Origin: Ochotona curzoniae
Taxonomy: Eukaryota > Chordata > Mammalia > Lagomorpha > Ochotonidae
Assembly (NCBI RefSeq): GCF_017591425.1
Contig: NW_024467121.1
Location: forward strand, 17,186,707-17,250,706
Length of the DNA: 64,000 nucleotides
Direction: 5' to 3'
The position numbers were made by a program, and so were the translations under genes. The notes under the pieces were generated by a model, which worked only from the letters and a program-made list of their open reading frames with translations, had not been told where the DNA came from and did not search any database. Of the stretch, positions 1-10,182 are shown piece after piece (within the stretch, counting starts at the first letter, position 1; each line of letters opens with the position of its first letter).

Positions 1-1600
1 TTTTAATAGCTAAGTATTCTTTGGAGTAGATAAACCACTGCTTCTATGTCTACCCCTGCTTTGTTGGGCATCTATCTGGGTTGTTTCCATGTCTTTGCTA
101 TTCTGGATTGTGCTGCTATCCATACAGGGTTGCAGGTCACTTTCTCATGTGTGAATTTTGCATTCTTTGGACATATTCCCAGAAGTGGGGTAGCTATGAC
201 CTGTGGTACGTTATTTTCAGAACTCCTAACACTCTCGAAATTAACCTCCATAGTTATTGTGTTATTGTACTAGCTTACGCTCCCACCAACAGTGAAGTGG
301 GATACCTTTATTCTAACATTCATACCAGCATGTGTTAGCAGATTTCCAAATATAGGCCAATCTCACTGGAATTAGGTGCAACCGCAGTGTGGTTTTCATT
401 TGTATTTCCATGACAGCTAGGGAGATTGAACATTATTTTATATTTGTTAGCCATTTGAGTTTGCTCTTTTGGAAAAAGCCTGCTCATTTGCTTTGTTCAT
501 TTCTTCACAGGTTTTTTGTTTGTTGTTTGTTTGTTTTGTTTTTGCTGTTGATGAGTTTTTATAAAGCCTGGATTTTAGTGTCCTATCTGTTGTGTAGTGT
601 GTAAAGATTTTCCCTTATTCTATTAGTTGCTTCTTCACTTTGTTGATACAGAAGCTTCTTTGTTTGATGTTGTCCCATTTGGTTACTTTGGCTTTGATTG
701 CCAATGCATTGGGTATGATGGTCTCCACTATACAGATCACCTATGCTTTCCGCTAATATTTCAATGGGTTTTGGATGCAGATTTAGGTCCTTGATTCATT
801 TTGAGCTGATTTTTTTATAAGGTGAAGTTCTTCTTACTTCTGCAGGCTGTTATCCAATTGTCCTATCAGCATTTGTTGAAGACATCAACCTTTTTTCCTG
901 GGTTATGCTCAGTTCTCTTGTCAAAGATTAGTTGGCTGTGCATATATAGGGTCACTTTTGGGGTTCCTATTCTGTTCCATTCATCTTATTCTCTGTTTCT
1001 GTACCAGTACCAGGCCGTTTTTGATTACCACTGCCTTATAGTGTGTGGTGAGGTCTTAAAGTTTGGCCCCAGTTTTGTTTTTGTTCTTCAGGATAGCATT
1101 GGTTATTCACAGTCAGTTGTGTTTTCAGAAAAATTTTTGTATCATCTTCTCAAGCTTGGTAAAGAATGCTGTTGGGATTGTGATATTACATTGAATGTTA
1201 CTTTCAGTATTAGGGACATTTAGATGATGTTGATTCTGCCAATCCAGGAACATGTTAAATTTCTCCATCTTGTAATGTCTTCTTTTACTTCATATTTTTA
1301 ATGCTTTGTAATTTTTATCATAGAAGTTTTCCACATCTTTATTTAAGCTTATTCCAAGGTTTTTAAGGTTATTTTCCACCATTTTAAAGGGGACTATACT
1401 TAAAATTTCTCTGCCAGTCATGAAGTTATTTGTGTATGCCAGGATCATCAATTTATGTTTTATGATTTTTTATGATTTTTTATGATTTATGTTTTATGAT
1501 TTTATATACTACTGCCCTGCCAAACTTATTTTTGAGTTACAATAGTCTGTCCCTTCATTGAGTCTTTTTTTTTTGCCTCTTTAATATTGTTAATATATTG
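1..1600 (-). mobile_element. L1-A: LINE-1 fragment, 3' part of ORF2
   Basis: The plus strand reads as the antisense of the 3' half of a mammalian L1 ORF2. Landmarks seen in order are the 'gggttgtttccatgtctttgctatt' type segment near 85-110, 'cagaagcttctttgtttgatg' near 650, 'ctgtttctgtaccagtaccaggccgt' type text near 990-1020 and 'ggtaaagaatgctgttgggattgtgat' type text near 1160. These correspond to the end of ORF2 and part of the reverse-transcriptase region in other mammals. All frames are broken by stops, so it is dead. The element's own 3' UTR and tail lie to the left of the window. It is lost at about 1.6 kb, consistent with 5' truncation. Long reading frames here (for example 822-1223 on plus) are antisense artefacts. 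Confidence 0.85.
1455..1505. repeat. Short tandem repeat of a tttatgatt-like unit
   Basis: Four to five imperfect copies of a 10-11 base unit (tttatgatttt) are stacked inside L1-A. It is local slippage within the L1 sequence. Confidence 0.6.
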
Positions 1601-2762
1601 AGAGGGATGCACACCCATATGGGCCTCTGATTAGAATGAGAGGGCTGGTATAGAAGAAGCTGGGTGAGTCAGATGCTCCAGCATTTTTTTTCTCCTGTGT
1701 GCAAAGGATAGGATAGGAGGGAAAGGAGATTGACTCTTACTTTCAAATGACATCAACACTCAGGAATGGGGGATGGTCACTTGTTGATGTCTCAGAGACC
1801 CCAATGTAGGGCAGAGTTCCAAGGGATATCAGTGGTTTAGATAGCTCTTGGGAAGTTGTTGGATTTTCTTGCTCCAGAGTGAAGAAAATCTTTCCAAAGT
1901 CTATTGATGGACAGTCTACCTTAGCATATCCACAGACACAGGAACATGCTGCAAAGCTTGGCCAGAATTGTCCAACCTGTTTTTTTTTAAGATTTATTTA
2001 TTTTTATTGCAACAGAGAGAAGGAGAGACAGAGAGGAATATCTTCTGTCCAATAATTCACTCCCCAAGCGGCCGCAACGGCCGGTGCTGTGCCAATCCCA
2101 AGCCAGGAGCCAGGAACTTCTTCCTCCGAGTCTCCCAGGCAGGTGCAGGGTCCCAAGGCTTTGGGCTGTCCTCCACTGCTTTCCCAAGACACAAGCAGGG
2201 AGCTGGATAGCAAGCAGGGCCGCTGGAATTAGAATCAGCAACCATATGGGATCCCAGCGCGTGCAAGGTGAGGACCTTAACCACTACCCCATCACGCCGG
2301 GCCCCTAACCTGTTTTGATTTCCATTCTCTGATGAAGCAGTTGATGTCCCCTATGGGCCTAGATAAGCTGGTCATCATGTCCCCCATGTGCGTCTGAGCA
2401 TGCTGTCCACTGCACAGGTATCAGCAACTGAGGAGGCCATGTCTCCAAGATACAAATACTCCAAGATCAGACCACACACCCTGTGATTTTTCCATGTGGC
2501 TAGGGTCTGAGTCCTGTGGTCTAACTGGGGAGTTCTCCAAGAAGACTCACCTGAGTGACCTTAGACTTGACTCTTGTATGTGATTGCCAGTGAAGGATCA
2601 GATAATGTCTGTCACCTATACCAGCCAATACACATAATGGTGGATGCAGCTGCCTGGTCATTTCTTTTATATCTCACAAGAACTGGTGGGTACTGCAGCC
2701 CAGCCCAGTCAGCCAACCAAAAACCTGGTCTACATGCATACCAGTGGGCGATATACTTTTCT
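1600..2762. other. Unassigned segment between L1-A and L1-B
   Basis: Apart from the CSINE inserted in its middle, this segment shows no open frame that I recognise. It sits exactly between two minus-strand L1 fragments and may be UTR sequence of one of them, but I cannot match it to a known L1 region. The longest plus-strand frame here (2574-3101) runs across the junction with the L1-B 3' end and is not credible as a gene. Confidence 0.4.
1984..2305 (-). mobile_element. CSINE (lagomorph C-type SINE), fairly young
   Basis: On the plus strand it starts with the tail complement (t-run, 'aagatttatttatttttattg') and ends with 'ccttaaccactaccccatcacgccgggccc', the complement of the tRNA-like head. 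Target-site duplications of about 10 bases (aacctgtttt) lie at 1974-1983 and 2307-2316, which fixes both ends. A CpG-bearing segment near 2070 (gcggccgcaacggccgg) is still intact, a sign of limited decay. Confidence 0.9.
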
Positions 2763-4640
2763 TTTCTTTTTTTTAAATTTCATTTTATTTTATGGCATCA
2801 TTTCATAGGCTCTGAGATTCCCCCAACCCCTCCGCTTGCCCTCCCCACCATGGTGGATTCCTCCACCTTGTTGCAGTATTACAGTTCAAATCCAGTCATG
2901 ATTCCTTCATTGCAAGCATGTGGCATGCAGAGAGTTCAGCATGTTATTAACCAGATAAATTCAACAGCTTCTTGCGGAGACCATCTCTGGTCTGAAAGCA
3001 GAGCTGGCACAATATCATCCCATCCAATGAAAAGCCACAACATAACATCAACAACAATTTACAACATTATGGAGTTAATTGACATGGTATTGAGTGACTG
3101 ATATGTAAGAAAATGCAAGTTCTTAACCACATCCTGCGACTACTTCATTAACATTTCAATTTTACTTAATATACAATCAGCTGCTATAGACCTTAAAATG
3201 GCTATAGAATACTATTCAGCTGTCTCGTGTCTATTTTCATTTTTATATTTAGCAGTTTATAGTATTGAAGCATAATTTTTACTGAACTTGGCAGATTTTA
3301 GGATAGTCCAAACTGGCTTATAAATCTAACATGGCATATGTCAACAGTTGAGGCGCAGAAGAGTTTTAGGAGGGGTGTGCAGAGAATTCTTCAATACCTT
3401 AGTGACGAGTAACTAATCTTTGTGTCCTACCTAGTAAGGTATATGTGAGTCATGCTGACCATTTCCTGTCTGGTTCTAAGCTTTCCTTATTGGTCTGTGT
3501 CTATCTAATCTTTTTTTTTTTTTTTGGAGGGGGGCTCGGAGCGACCCTGGTGGTCATTTTAAGAGAGGGTGGGGATTCAAAATTGAAACTAAATAAGGAT
3601 CAGAGAAAGCTCCCCTTCTGAGTCCCAAAGAAAGTTTACTGTTCTGTTTCTGAGGTCTGCTCAGGGCCCCCAGCTATTGTTCCAATGGCATTAGATTCTG
3701 TGAGAAAGAATCTGGGCATCTTCCATCCCATGTGGGAGATCCGAAAGGGATTGAACTACCCTTGGCCGACAAGGGCAGTCCAATTCCCCATGGTCTCCTT
3801 GGCAGTTGGGATATAGCCCTTGGTGCTCATACTGATAGTCCTTGGTGAGGATCCAGGAGTCTCCAGGGTTGGAATACAAGCCTCCTCCTGTCTGCCTGCT
3901 CCACTCTGGGGTCGCCCCACTGCTCTGTGCATATGACCTCCTGTTAAGAGGTTGTCAGGATCACTCTTGAATCCCCCTGTATGTCTTTATAATTTTGCTA
4001 ATGTCTAATGCTGATTCAAGTCTGTTATCTGTAAGTTACCTATTATATTCTTGATAGATTATACCTAAGGTCTTCCTCACACAGTCTAAGGAGATGGAAG
4101 ATTTCTCTGCTCTCCTGCCTCACTACCGAATAACATAAGGTATTAAAAGTATATTAGGTTTGGACCCAGCGCCAAGGCGCAGTGGTTAAGGTCCTCGCCT
4201 TGCACGCCCGGGATTCCATATGGGCACCGGTTCTAATCCCGGCAGCCCCACTTCCCATCCAGCTCCCTGCCTGTGGCCCGGGAAAGCAGTCGAGGACGGC
4301 CCAAAGCTTTGGGACCCTGCACCCATGTGGGAGACCCAGAAGAAGCTCCTGGCTTCGGATCGGCATAGCATTGGCCCATTGAGCTCACTTGGGGAGTGAA
4401 TCATCGGACAGAAGATCTTCCTCTCTGTCTCTCCTCTCTGTATATCCGCCTTTCCAATAAAAAAATAATAAAAAATAAATAAATAAGTAAAATCTAAAAG
4501 TATATTAGGTTTTACAACTCTTTGATGAGGATCATAAACAGTCTGACTCACATTGATTGCTGGCTCATTCGTTACATCACAATATCTTATTGCATGTGAT
4601 ACAGGCTGTTTGAGGTTGAAATAATATTACAATTTACAAG
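2763..4640 (-). mobile_element. L1-B 3' UTR
   Basis: The t-run at 2762-2775 is the complement of the L1 poly(A) tail. A polypurine-type tract, as found in mammalian L1 3' UTRs, is visible on the plus strand as the t-run followed by 'ggaggggggctcggagcgac' near 3515-3545. The sequence then runs into the ORF2 end at 4640. A 338-base CSINE interrupts it, so the UTR proper is about 1.5 kb. The assignment rests on position and general character, not on a remembered consensus for every part. Confidence 0.55.
4162..4495 (+). mobile_element. CSINE, young, with perfect 17-bp target-site duplication
   Basis: This is a full-length copy. The Pol III A box (aaggcgcagtgg, 4174-4185) and B box (ggttctaatcc, 4229-4239) are both well conserved, and the body keeps several CpGs. 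The tail is an A-rich run with taaataaataa repeats. The duplicated target aaaagtatattaggttt is identical at 4145-4161 and 4496-4512, so the insertion is recent and sits inside the L1-B 3' UTR. Of all SINEs in the window this one best represents the family. Confidence 0.95.
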
Positions 4641-4770
4641 TACTATTTTTTGGAGTGAGATCATTTCATCTTAAATTAAGGCAAACATGTGGTATCTAAC
4701 CTTTTGGGATTGGCTCATTTCCCTTAGCATAATGGTGTCCAGTTGGGCGCATTTGGCTTCATTTACAAAG
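4640..4770 (-). mobile_element. L1-B: end of ORF2 / start of 3' UTR
   Basis: The plus-strand text 'ggcaaacatgtggtatctaac' followed by 'cataatggtgtccagttggg' is the antisense of the L1 segment near the ORF2 stop (in other mammals: 'acatgcggtgtttgg ... gatggtttccag'). It is joined directly to reverse-transcriptase sequence at about 4770, so roughly 2 kb of ORF2 is missing between them. Confidence 0.75.
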
Positions 4771-5087
4771 TTTGAAAGGATTGTTTTGAATAACTTGTGA
4801 AGTACTGGGATAAGTTCTTCTTGAAATGCTTGGGAAAATTCAGCAGTAATGCCATCCACTCCTGGGCTTTCCTTTGTTGGGAGGGATTCAATTACTGATT
4901 CAATCTCTGTCCTAGTTATGTTTAGGTCTATTTAGATTTTTAATTATCTCCATATTTCATTTTGATGAGTTTTATGTGTCCAGAAATCTATCCACTTCTT
5001 CTAGGTTTTCTGAGTTTTTGGTGTATAGTTGCCTGTAATAGTTCCTGATTATTCTATGTATGTCTCTGATTCTATTGATTCATATCT

Positions 5088-5118
<31 letters not shown>

Positions 5119-5400
5119 GTTGTTGTTAGCTAGGCTAGCAGGGAATCAGCTTTATTGATTTTTCTCAAAGAACAGCTTTTTGACTCATTGATCTTATCTA
5201 TTGTTCTTTTGGTCTCTATTTGGTTTATTTCTTCTCTTGTTTTGATTATCTCTTTTTTATGTTAATCTTGGGATTATTTTGCTGTTGTTTTTCTAGCTCC
5301 TTCAGGCATGTGGTTAACCCATTTCCTGGTGCCTTTCTGGTTTCTTGACATAGGCACAAATATAAATAGACTTTCTCAACACTGACTGCATTTACCATGT
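4770..5400 (-). mobile_element. L1-B: ORF2 reverse-transcriptase N-terminal part
   Basis: The minus-strand translation of 4671-4859 begins with residues resembling the L1 RT motif D-G-x-T-A-E-F, followed by E-E-L and H-K-L-F, which is diagnostic of L1 ORF2. Further up, the plus strand shows the antisense of the conserved stretches 'cccacttcttctaggttttc' type (about 4990) and 'ttctcaaagaacagctttttgac' type (about 5160-5190). It is a fragment with stops. It lacks the catalytic Y-x-D-D part of the domain, which fell in the deleted segment. Confidence 0.85.
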
Positions 5401-6188
5401 CCCGTAAGTTTTGATATTTTCTGTTGATGCTTTTAAGTTTTCCCTTTGATTTCTTCTATAACCTGTTCTTCATTTAGCAGCATGCTGTTGAGTCTCTAGG
5501 CATTTGCATATCTTCTGGGGTATTTTGACTTCTTGTTTTCCAGTTTCACTCCATTATTGTGTGAGAAGATAGATGGTATAAATTCTTTTTTTTTTTTAAT
5601 TTGCTGAATCTTGTTTTGTGGACTATAATGTGATCAATCCTAGAGAAGGTTCCATGTACTCTTGAAAAATATATGTATGTTTTACATAGGATGAAATGCT
5701 CTGTGTATACCAGTTAATTCTGAGTGAGTTCTATTGCTTTCTTGCTAAGTTTCTGTCATGCCAATCTGTCCATTGAGGTTAGTGAGGTGTTAACGTCCCC
5801 ACTAGTATTGTATTGGAAACTATGTATTGCTTTAAAAATGGACTAATATTTGTTTCAGACAGCTAGAAGCTCTAGCGTTTGGTGTGTATCCATTTATTAT
5901 TGTGATTTCTTCCTGCTGAATGCATCCCTTAATCATTTTATGGCTCTATCTCTTTTAATACTTTTCCCATGTAAGTCTGTATATTCTGTTATTGCAATGG
6001 CTATGCCAGCTCATTTTTCCTTTTTATTAGCCTGGAATACCATCCTTTCACTTTCAGTTTCTACATATCTTTGTTGGTGATATGTGTCTTCCATAGGCAA
6101 CACGTAGATGGGTCCTATTTTTCAATACAATCACTAATCTATGTCTTTTGATTGGTGAGTTTCAACCATATATAACACTGACAGGTAG
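5400..6188 (-). mobile_element. L1-B: ORF2 linker and C-terminal part of endonuclease
   Basis: Antisense landmarks include 'gagaaggttccatgtactc' near 5643, 'gttaacgtccccactagtattgtattgg' type text near 5790-5815 and 'atgtcttttgattggtgagttt' near 6140. In known L1s the last lies in the endonuclease-linker region of ORF2. The first part of the endonuclease, which should follow at higher coordinates, is absent; the sequence breaks at about 6188 into an inverted ORF1 fragment. Confidence 0.8.
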
Positions 6189-6372
6189 TGAAGAATAAAA
6201 TACAGCAAATCATAAATTCAGTGGAGCACCTCAGTAACAGAATAAGTAAGTCAGAAGAAAGAATCTCAGAACTGGAAGACATTTCCTGAAAGCATGCTGA
6301 AAGAGTAAAAAAGCTGGAAGGGGAATTGAGTAAAGCATAGAAAAGTATCCAAGAATTAAGTGACACCATCAC
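6189..6372 (+). mobile_element. L1-B: inverted duplicate of an ORF1 segment
   Basis: These 184 bases are the reverse complement of 6985-7168, with no indel and about eight mismatches by eye (about 96% identity). On the plus strand they read in the sense direction of the ORF1 coiled coil, opposite to the rest of L1-B. They sit where the start of ORF2 should be. Confidence 0.9.
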
Positions 6373-7435
6373 TGACATTTTAGCATAGGATTGTTCATCG
6401 ATTTAGGTTTGTTTTATGGTTTTATTTAGTCGTTCTCTGCATTTGCCTTTGAATTTGGTAAGTGCTGTTCTTTTTCACTGTAACCCATCTCTATGCAACA
6501 CTTGTAGTTCAGGTCTAGTAGAGGCGAAGTCATTCAGCTTATGCTTGCTTTGAAAGCATTTACTTTTATTTTCAAATACAAAGGAAAGGTTTGTTGGGTA
6601 TATTGTTGGGAATGTTATTTGGGTTTGACAGATTTGTTTCTTTTGGGATCAGGAATATTTCACTCTATTTTTCTGGCTTATAGTGTTTGCTATGAAAGGA
6701 CAGCTGTGAGTATGACTGGGGTGCCTCTGTAAGTTAATTGACTTTTCCCATAGTCATATTTAAGTATTTTTCTCTATGTTTAACCTAAGGAAAGTTAATT
6801 AAAGTGTGTTGTAGTGAAGATTGCTTCTGGTCAAGTCTGTTTGGGAATCTGTGTCCTTCTGGTATTTTCTTTCTCATTTCTTTCTCCATGTTAAGGAAAT
6901 TCTCACTTATTATTTCACTGGATACATTCTGAACCCAGCTTCTCTCTCCATGCCCTCAGGAACTCCTATAACATATTGAGCCTTGTGATGGTGTCACTTA
7001 ATTCTTGGATACTTTTCTATGCTTTACTCAATTCCCCTTCCAGCTTTTTTACTCTTTCAACATGCTTTCAGGAAGTGTCTTCCAGTTCTGAGATTCTTTC
7101 TTCTGACTCACTGATTCTGTTACTGAGGCGCTCCACTGAATTTTTGATTTGCTACATTTTATTCTTCATTTCTAATAATTCGGTTTGACTTTGTTTCCAT
7201 TTGCTATTTCCTATGTAATACATTCCTTACTTTCCTTGACCTTTTGTATGTGCTTCTCATATTTTTAAGAAGCTTTATAATGATTTTTAAGAAGTCTTTA
7301 TTCAGCTGTTTCTCAGTGCTTTCTTCAGTTACCTCTGAGGTTGATTTAGTCTTTTGCTCCTTTTCAGGGGCAACATCATTCGTATTTGTGACTCTTCTTT
7401 CGTGCTTGGCTATTGACACTGATTAGCAGACTCTT
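6373..7435 (-). mobile_element. L1-B: ORF1 (coiled coil and C-terminal domain), degenerate
   Basis: Read on the minus strand, 7168-6985 translates to a heptad-rich segment (N-S-V-E-R-L-S-N-R-I-S-E-S-E-E-R-I-S-E-L) typical of the L1 ORF1p coiled coil. Lower coordinates give R-F-P-N-R-L-D and then K-H-K-L-N-D-F-A-S-T-R-P-E-L-Q, which corresponds to the C-terminal end of ORF1p (compare D-F-V-T-T-R-P-A-L-Q in other mammals). ORF1p is the RNA-binding chaperone of the L1 particle. Many in-frame stops show it is a fossil. Confidence 0.85.
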
Positions 7436-7449
7436 TTTGGGGGCCAGTT

Positions 7450-7795
7450 TAAAAAAAAAGACTTTTTTTATATTTATTGGAAAGTTAGATTTTACAGAGA
7501 GAGGAGAGACCGAAAGATACTCTGTCTACTGGTACACTGTCCAAGTGGCTGCAACAGCTGGAGCTGAGACTATTTAAAGCCAGGACCCAGGACCCAGGAC
7601 CCAGGAGCTTCCTCTGGATCTCCCATGGGGGTGCAGGGTGCCAAGGCCCAGGATTGTGCTCAACTGTTTTTCCAGTCCACAAGCAGGGAACCAGAAGGGA
7701 AGTGGAACAGCCAGGACACAGACTGGCACCAACCTGGGATATCAACATATGCAAGGGGAGGATTTCTGTCACTGGGCCACCACGCCAGGCCCTTG
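7450..7795 (-). mobile_element. CSINE inserted in L1-B between ORF1 and 5' UTR
   Basis: The tail complement at 7451-7485 is followed by the usual antisense body and by 'ccaccacgccaggccc' at the head. Probable target-site duplications are gggggccagttt (about 7438-7450) and ggggtcagttt (about 7796-7807), with one mismatch. The body carries a small internal triplication of 'ggaccca' near 7580-7605 that is not part of other copies here. Confidence 0.88.
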
Positions 7796-8845
7796 GGGTC
7801 AGTTTTTAACTTGTTTCATCCCCACAAGTCTATAGGCCAAAGTTATTGATCCCCTTGATTGCCCATTTCTCTTTTTATCACTCACACTACTCCCTCCAGC
7901 TTATGCACAGCTCCACAGCTGGGACTCTTGGGTCACCACTCTGCACACTCTATAATCCCATGTTGTGGCTGCATTGTTGTCTGCTAAGCCTCTCTCCCAC
8001 TCACAGTTCCTACAATACCAAGAATTAGGGAGATACAAGCTGTGACTTTTTACTAAATCACAGGGCTGTCAAACGAAACCCTTTGCATGGATTTTTTTTC
8101 TTTTGCTCTTCTAACCAGAACCTGCTAATAGTTAGGTCTGGGGACAACCTGGACCAATTTTGGATGAAACCCATGGGATGCCAAGTAGGCATTATTTTTC
8201 TGATATTACCAAGACAATGCATTAGCTGGAAGTGAGTTTTCCCCCTGGTTTAGTGTATGTTCAACTCAACCCAACCAGGGGCTTTGCAGCAAAAATCAAA
8301 ATGGTGCCCAATGTGGCACCAGTGAGGATCTTGTCCATGAAATCCACTGTCCTCGCACTCTGCTTCTGCTCATGATTAGATTTTTAAAATTGGTGGGGCC
8401 TGCAATTCTATGGCTGGATTCGCCACCCATGGTCTTGGTGAGCTCTCCTTCCCACCTGAGTACTGGTGGAGTGCCAATCACTTAAGAGGTATCTGCAGGA
8501 CCACTGCTCTCTCTCTCTCTCTGCGAATCTCTAGGTGTTCCTCTGCCTTCAACATGCCATCTCCTATTTCTCTGAATTGAGCCTCTCTGCTATGAGACCT
8601 TTGAACAGTTCAATGTTCCAGTCTGGGTTGGGGATCTCTTCCCATCTAGAGAAGATGTGAGCTCTGTGGTCAGCTGGTTCTTAGGCACACCATCCTTCCT
8701 CCCTTCCCTCCTAGCACCTTTTAATCTCTTCTTCTCCCTCCCCCTCTCTCCCCTTGCTGCTCCCACTCCCCACTCCTCACTCTGTAGCACTTCACTCACT
8801 CTGAGCTGCCAGAATCAGATAAGAGTTCCCTGTAGTTCTTGAGCC
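7796..8845 (-). mobile_element. L1-B: probable 5' UTR
   Basis: The segment continues upstream of ORF1 with no break at the CSINE, so it should be L1 5' UTR. It is richer in G+C than the neighbourhood (for example around 8290-8480) and holds a short (ct)n at 8506-8523 and a C/T-rich run near 8690-8770. I do not recognise it line by line. The right edge, near the change to plain AT-rich DNA at 8.85 kb, is an estimate. Confidence 0.5.
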
Positions 8846-9049
8846 CAAACATTTTAGGAAGAAAAAAAATCAGACTAACATCTTTACCCAAATGATTAGT
8901 AGGATTTTACATTGCTTCTGTAGGCTATATGACAACATAGCGAAGCATTCTCACGAAGTTTATAGCATGTGTAATAGCAATAGAACCAAACTCACTGGAC
9001 TCTTCTCCTGACCCAGTCATGAATTAAATTTCCCAGCAGCTGTCCTCTC

Positions 9050-9165
9050 TGTGTTTTAAACAATATGCAAAGCAGGAATGAGAACTCTGCCTGTCACATA
9101 GGATGACTGTAAGATCCAGTATATGGCTGTAGAATTCAGTGCCTAGTAAACACTTATGAATTCTG
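9050..9165 (+). mobile_element. MIR fragment (old mammalian SINE)
   Basis: 'caggaatgagaactctgcctgtcacataggatgactgtaagat' type text followed by 'cagtgcctagtaaacacttatgaa' matches the 3' half of MIR (…cctacctcataggg…cagtgcctggcacatagtaag…). It is strongly diverged, as expected for this family. Confidence 0.6.
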
Positions 9166-9424
9166 ATATGAGCATTACAAAAACCTTTACCCTAATTGGG
9201 AGGGAACAGAAACAGATGCCTTCTGCCCAATGACAGCCATTCAGTTAGTCATAGATAAAAGACTTCTTATGAACTACTCCCCCAAATGTCATGATTTCAT
9301 AATATCTGGCTCAGTAATAAGTGAATATAACTTAACCTTTTCAAGTGGGTTCATTTAGGTTCATTTTCATTATGAGTTAAGGTGATTTGACAGTTGGTGC
9401 TGAGTTATAGTCAAAAATTCTAGC

Positions 9425-9505
9425 TCCAGCTTTGGTGCTAAACATGACATGTGGCAAGTAACTCCTGTATAAACAGGGATAGTCATTCTACATATAGAAT
9501 TATTA
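9425..9505 (+). mobile_element. MIR core-like fragment
   Basis: 'catgtggcaagtaactcc' with 'aaacagggatag' resembles the MIR core (tgtgacc ttgggcaagttactt ... aaatgggga). It is short and decayed. Confidence 0.45.
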
Positions 9506-9877
9506 TATCAAGCTATTTTTAAAGCATAGTGATGTTAGCCAAAATCATTAGACAAATGTAAAGAATGGTTAGCATCCCCCACTACATGGTGCTTGTTTAC
9601 CCACATTGCCAAGCACTTTTGATGGGAAACAATGAGTGTTTAAAATCACATAGCTTCACTAATGTAAGGCATTAACAATAGGACAACTTCTATAGTCACT
9701 AGGCCCCTTCCATATATCATTTAATCAACTTTACCTGTACCTATATGTTGAGAGAAAGAATGGTGCACATACTGGGGAACACCAATTTTGAAAATAAAGT
9801 GGCAATGCCATAGATTAGATCATAATAGCAGGAAGCAAGTCATACCTGGATTTTTGTGATTTTAAAAAAAGATTAGA

Positions 9878-10182
9878 GAGGGACCAGAAGTGCAGTACAG
9901 CAGGTTAAGCCACCACCTGGAGTGGTGCCATATCAGAGTACTAGTTCAAGTCCCAGCTCTTCAACTTTCCATCCAGCTCTCTATTAATGTTTTTGGGGAA
10001 GGGAGTGAAGGATGGATCAAGTACTTCGGTATCTGTCACCTATGTGGGGAACTTGGATGAAGTTTTTTGCTTCTGCCTTCAGCCTTGCTCGGTTTTGATT
10101 CTTACAACCATTTTGGGAGTGAATCAGAAGAGAAAAGATCTGTCACCCTTTGACACTCTTCCTAAATAAAAACAATTTTTAG
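9878..10182 (+). mobile_element. Old CSINE copy
   Basis: Diverged head ('agtgcagtacagcaggttaagccaccacctgg'), then 'ccagctctctattaatg', 'tgggagtgaatcagaag' and a tail 'cctaaataaaaacaa'. It is much more mutated than the copies at 4.2 or 37.4 kb, and the CpGs are gone. Confidence 0.75.

Larger units (their letters stand above)
2763..8845 (-). mobile_element. L1-B: rearranged, near-full-span LINE-1 (parent entry)
   Basis: The element is antisense to the plus strand. From low to high coordinate it shows a t-rich 3' end (2755-2775), a long 3' UTR, a short piece of ORF2 C-terminus, an abrupt join into the reverse-transcriptase N-terminal region, the linker/endonuclease region, an inverted ORF1 piece, ORF1, and then sequence that looks like a 5' UTR to about 8.85 kb. 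Two CSINEs (4162-4495 and 7450-7795) are nested in it. No frame is intact, so it cannot be active. The outer limits are estimates: I found no convincing target-site duplication linking the two ends. Confidence 0.75.

Noticed and set aside
822..1223. 133-codon plus-strand frame
   Set aside because: It is the antisense of L1 ORF2. The low stop density comes from the coding strand opposite.
2574..3101. 175-codon plus-strand open frame, the longest in the window
   Set aside because: It crosses from unassigned DNA into the t-rich 3' end of L1-B and runs antisense through L1 3' UTR. The translation has no domain and the frame begins nowhere near a splice or start context.
4174..4239. tRNA-like A and B boxes
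   Set aside because: They belong to the tRNA-derived head of a SINE. There is no cloverleaf, anticodon arm or acceptor stem of a functional tRNA.
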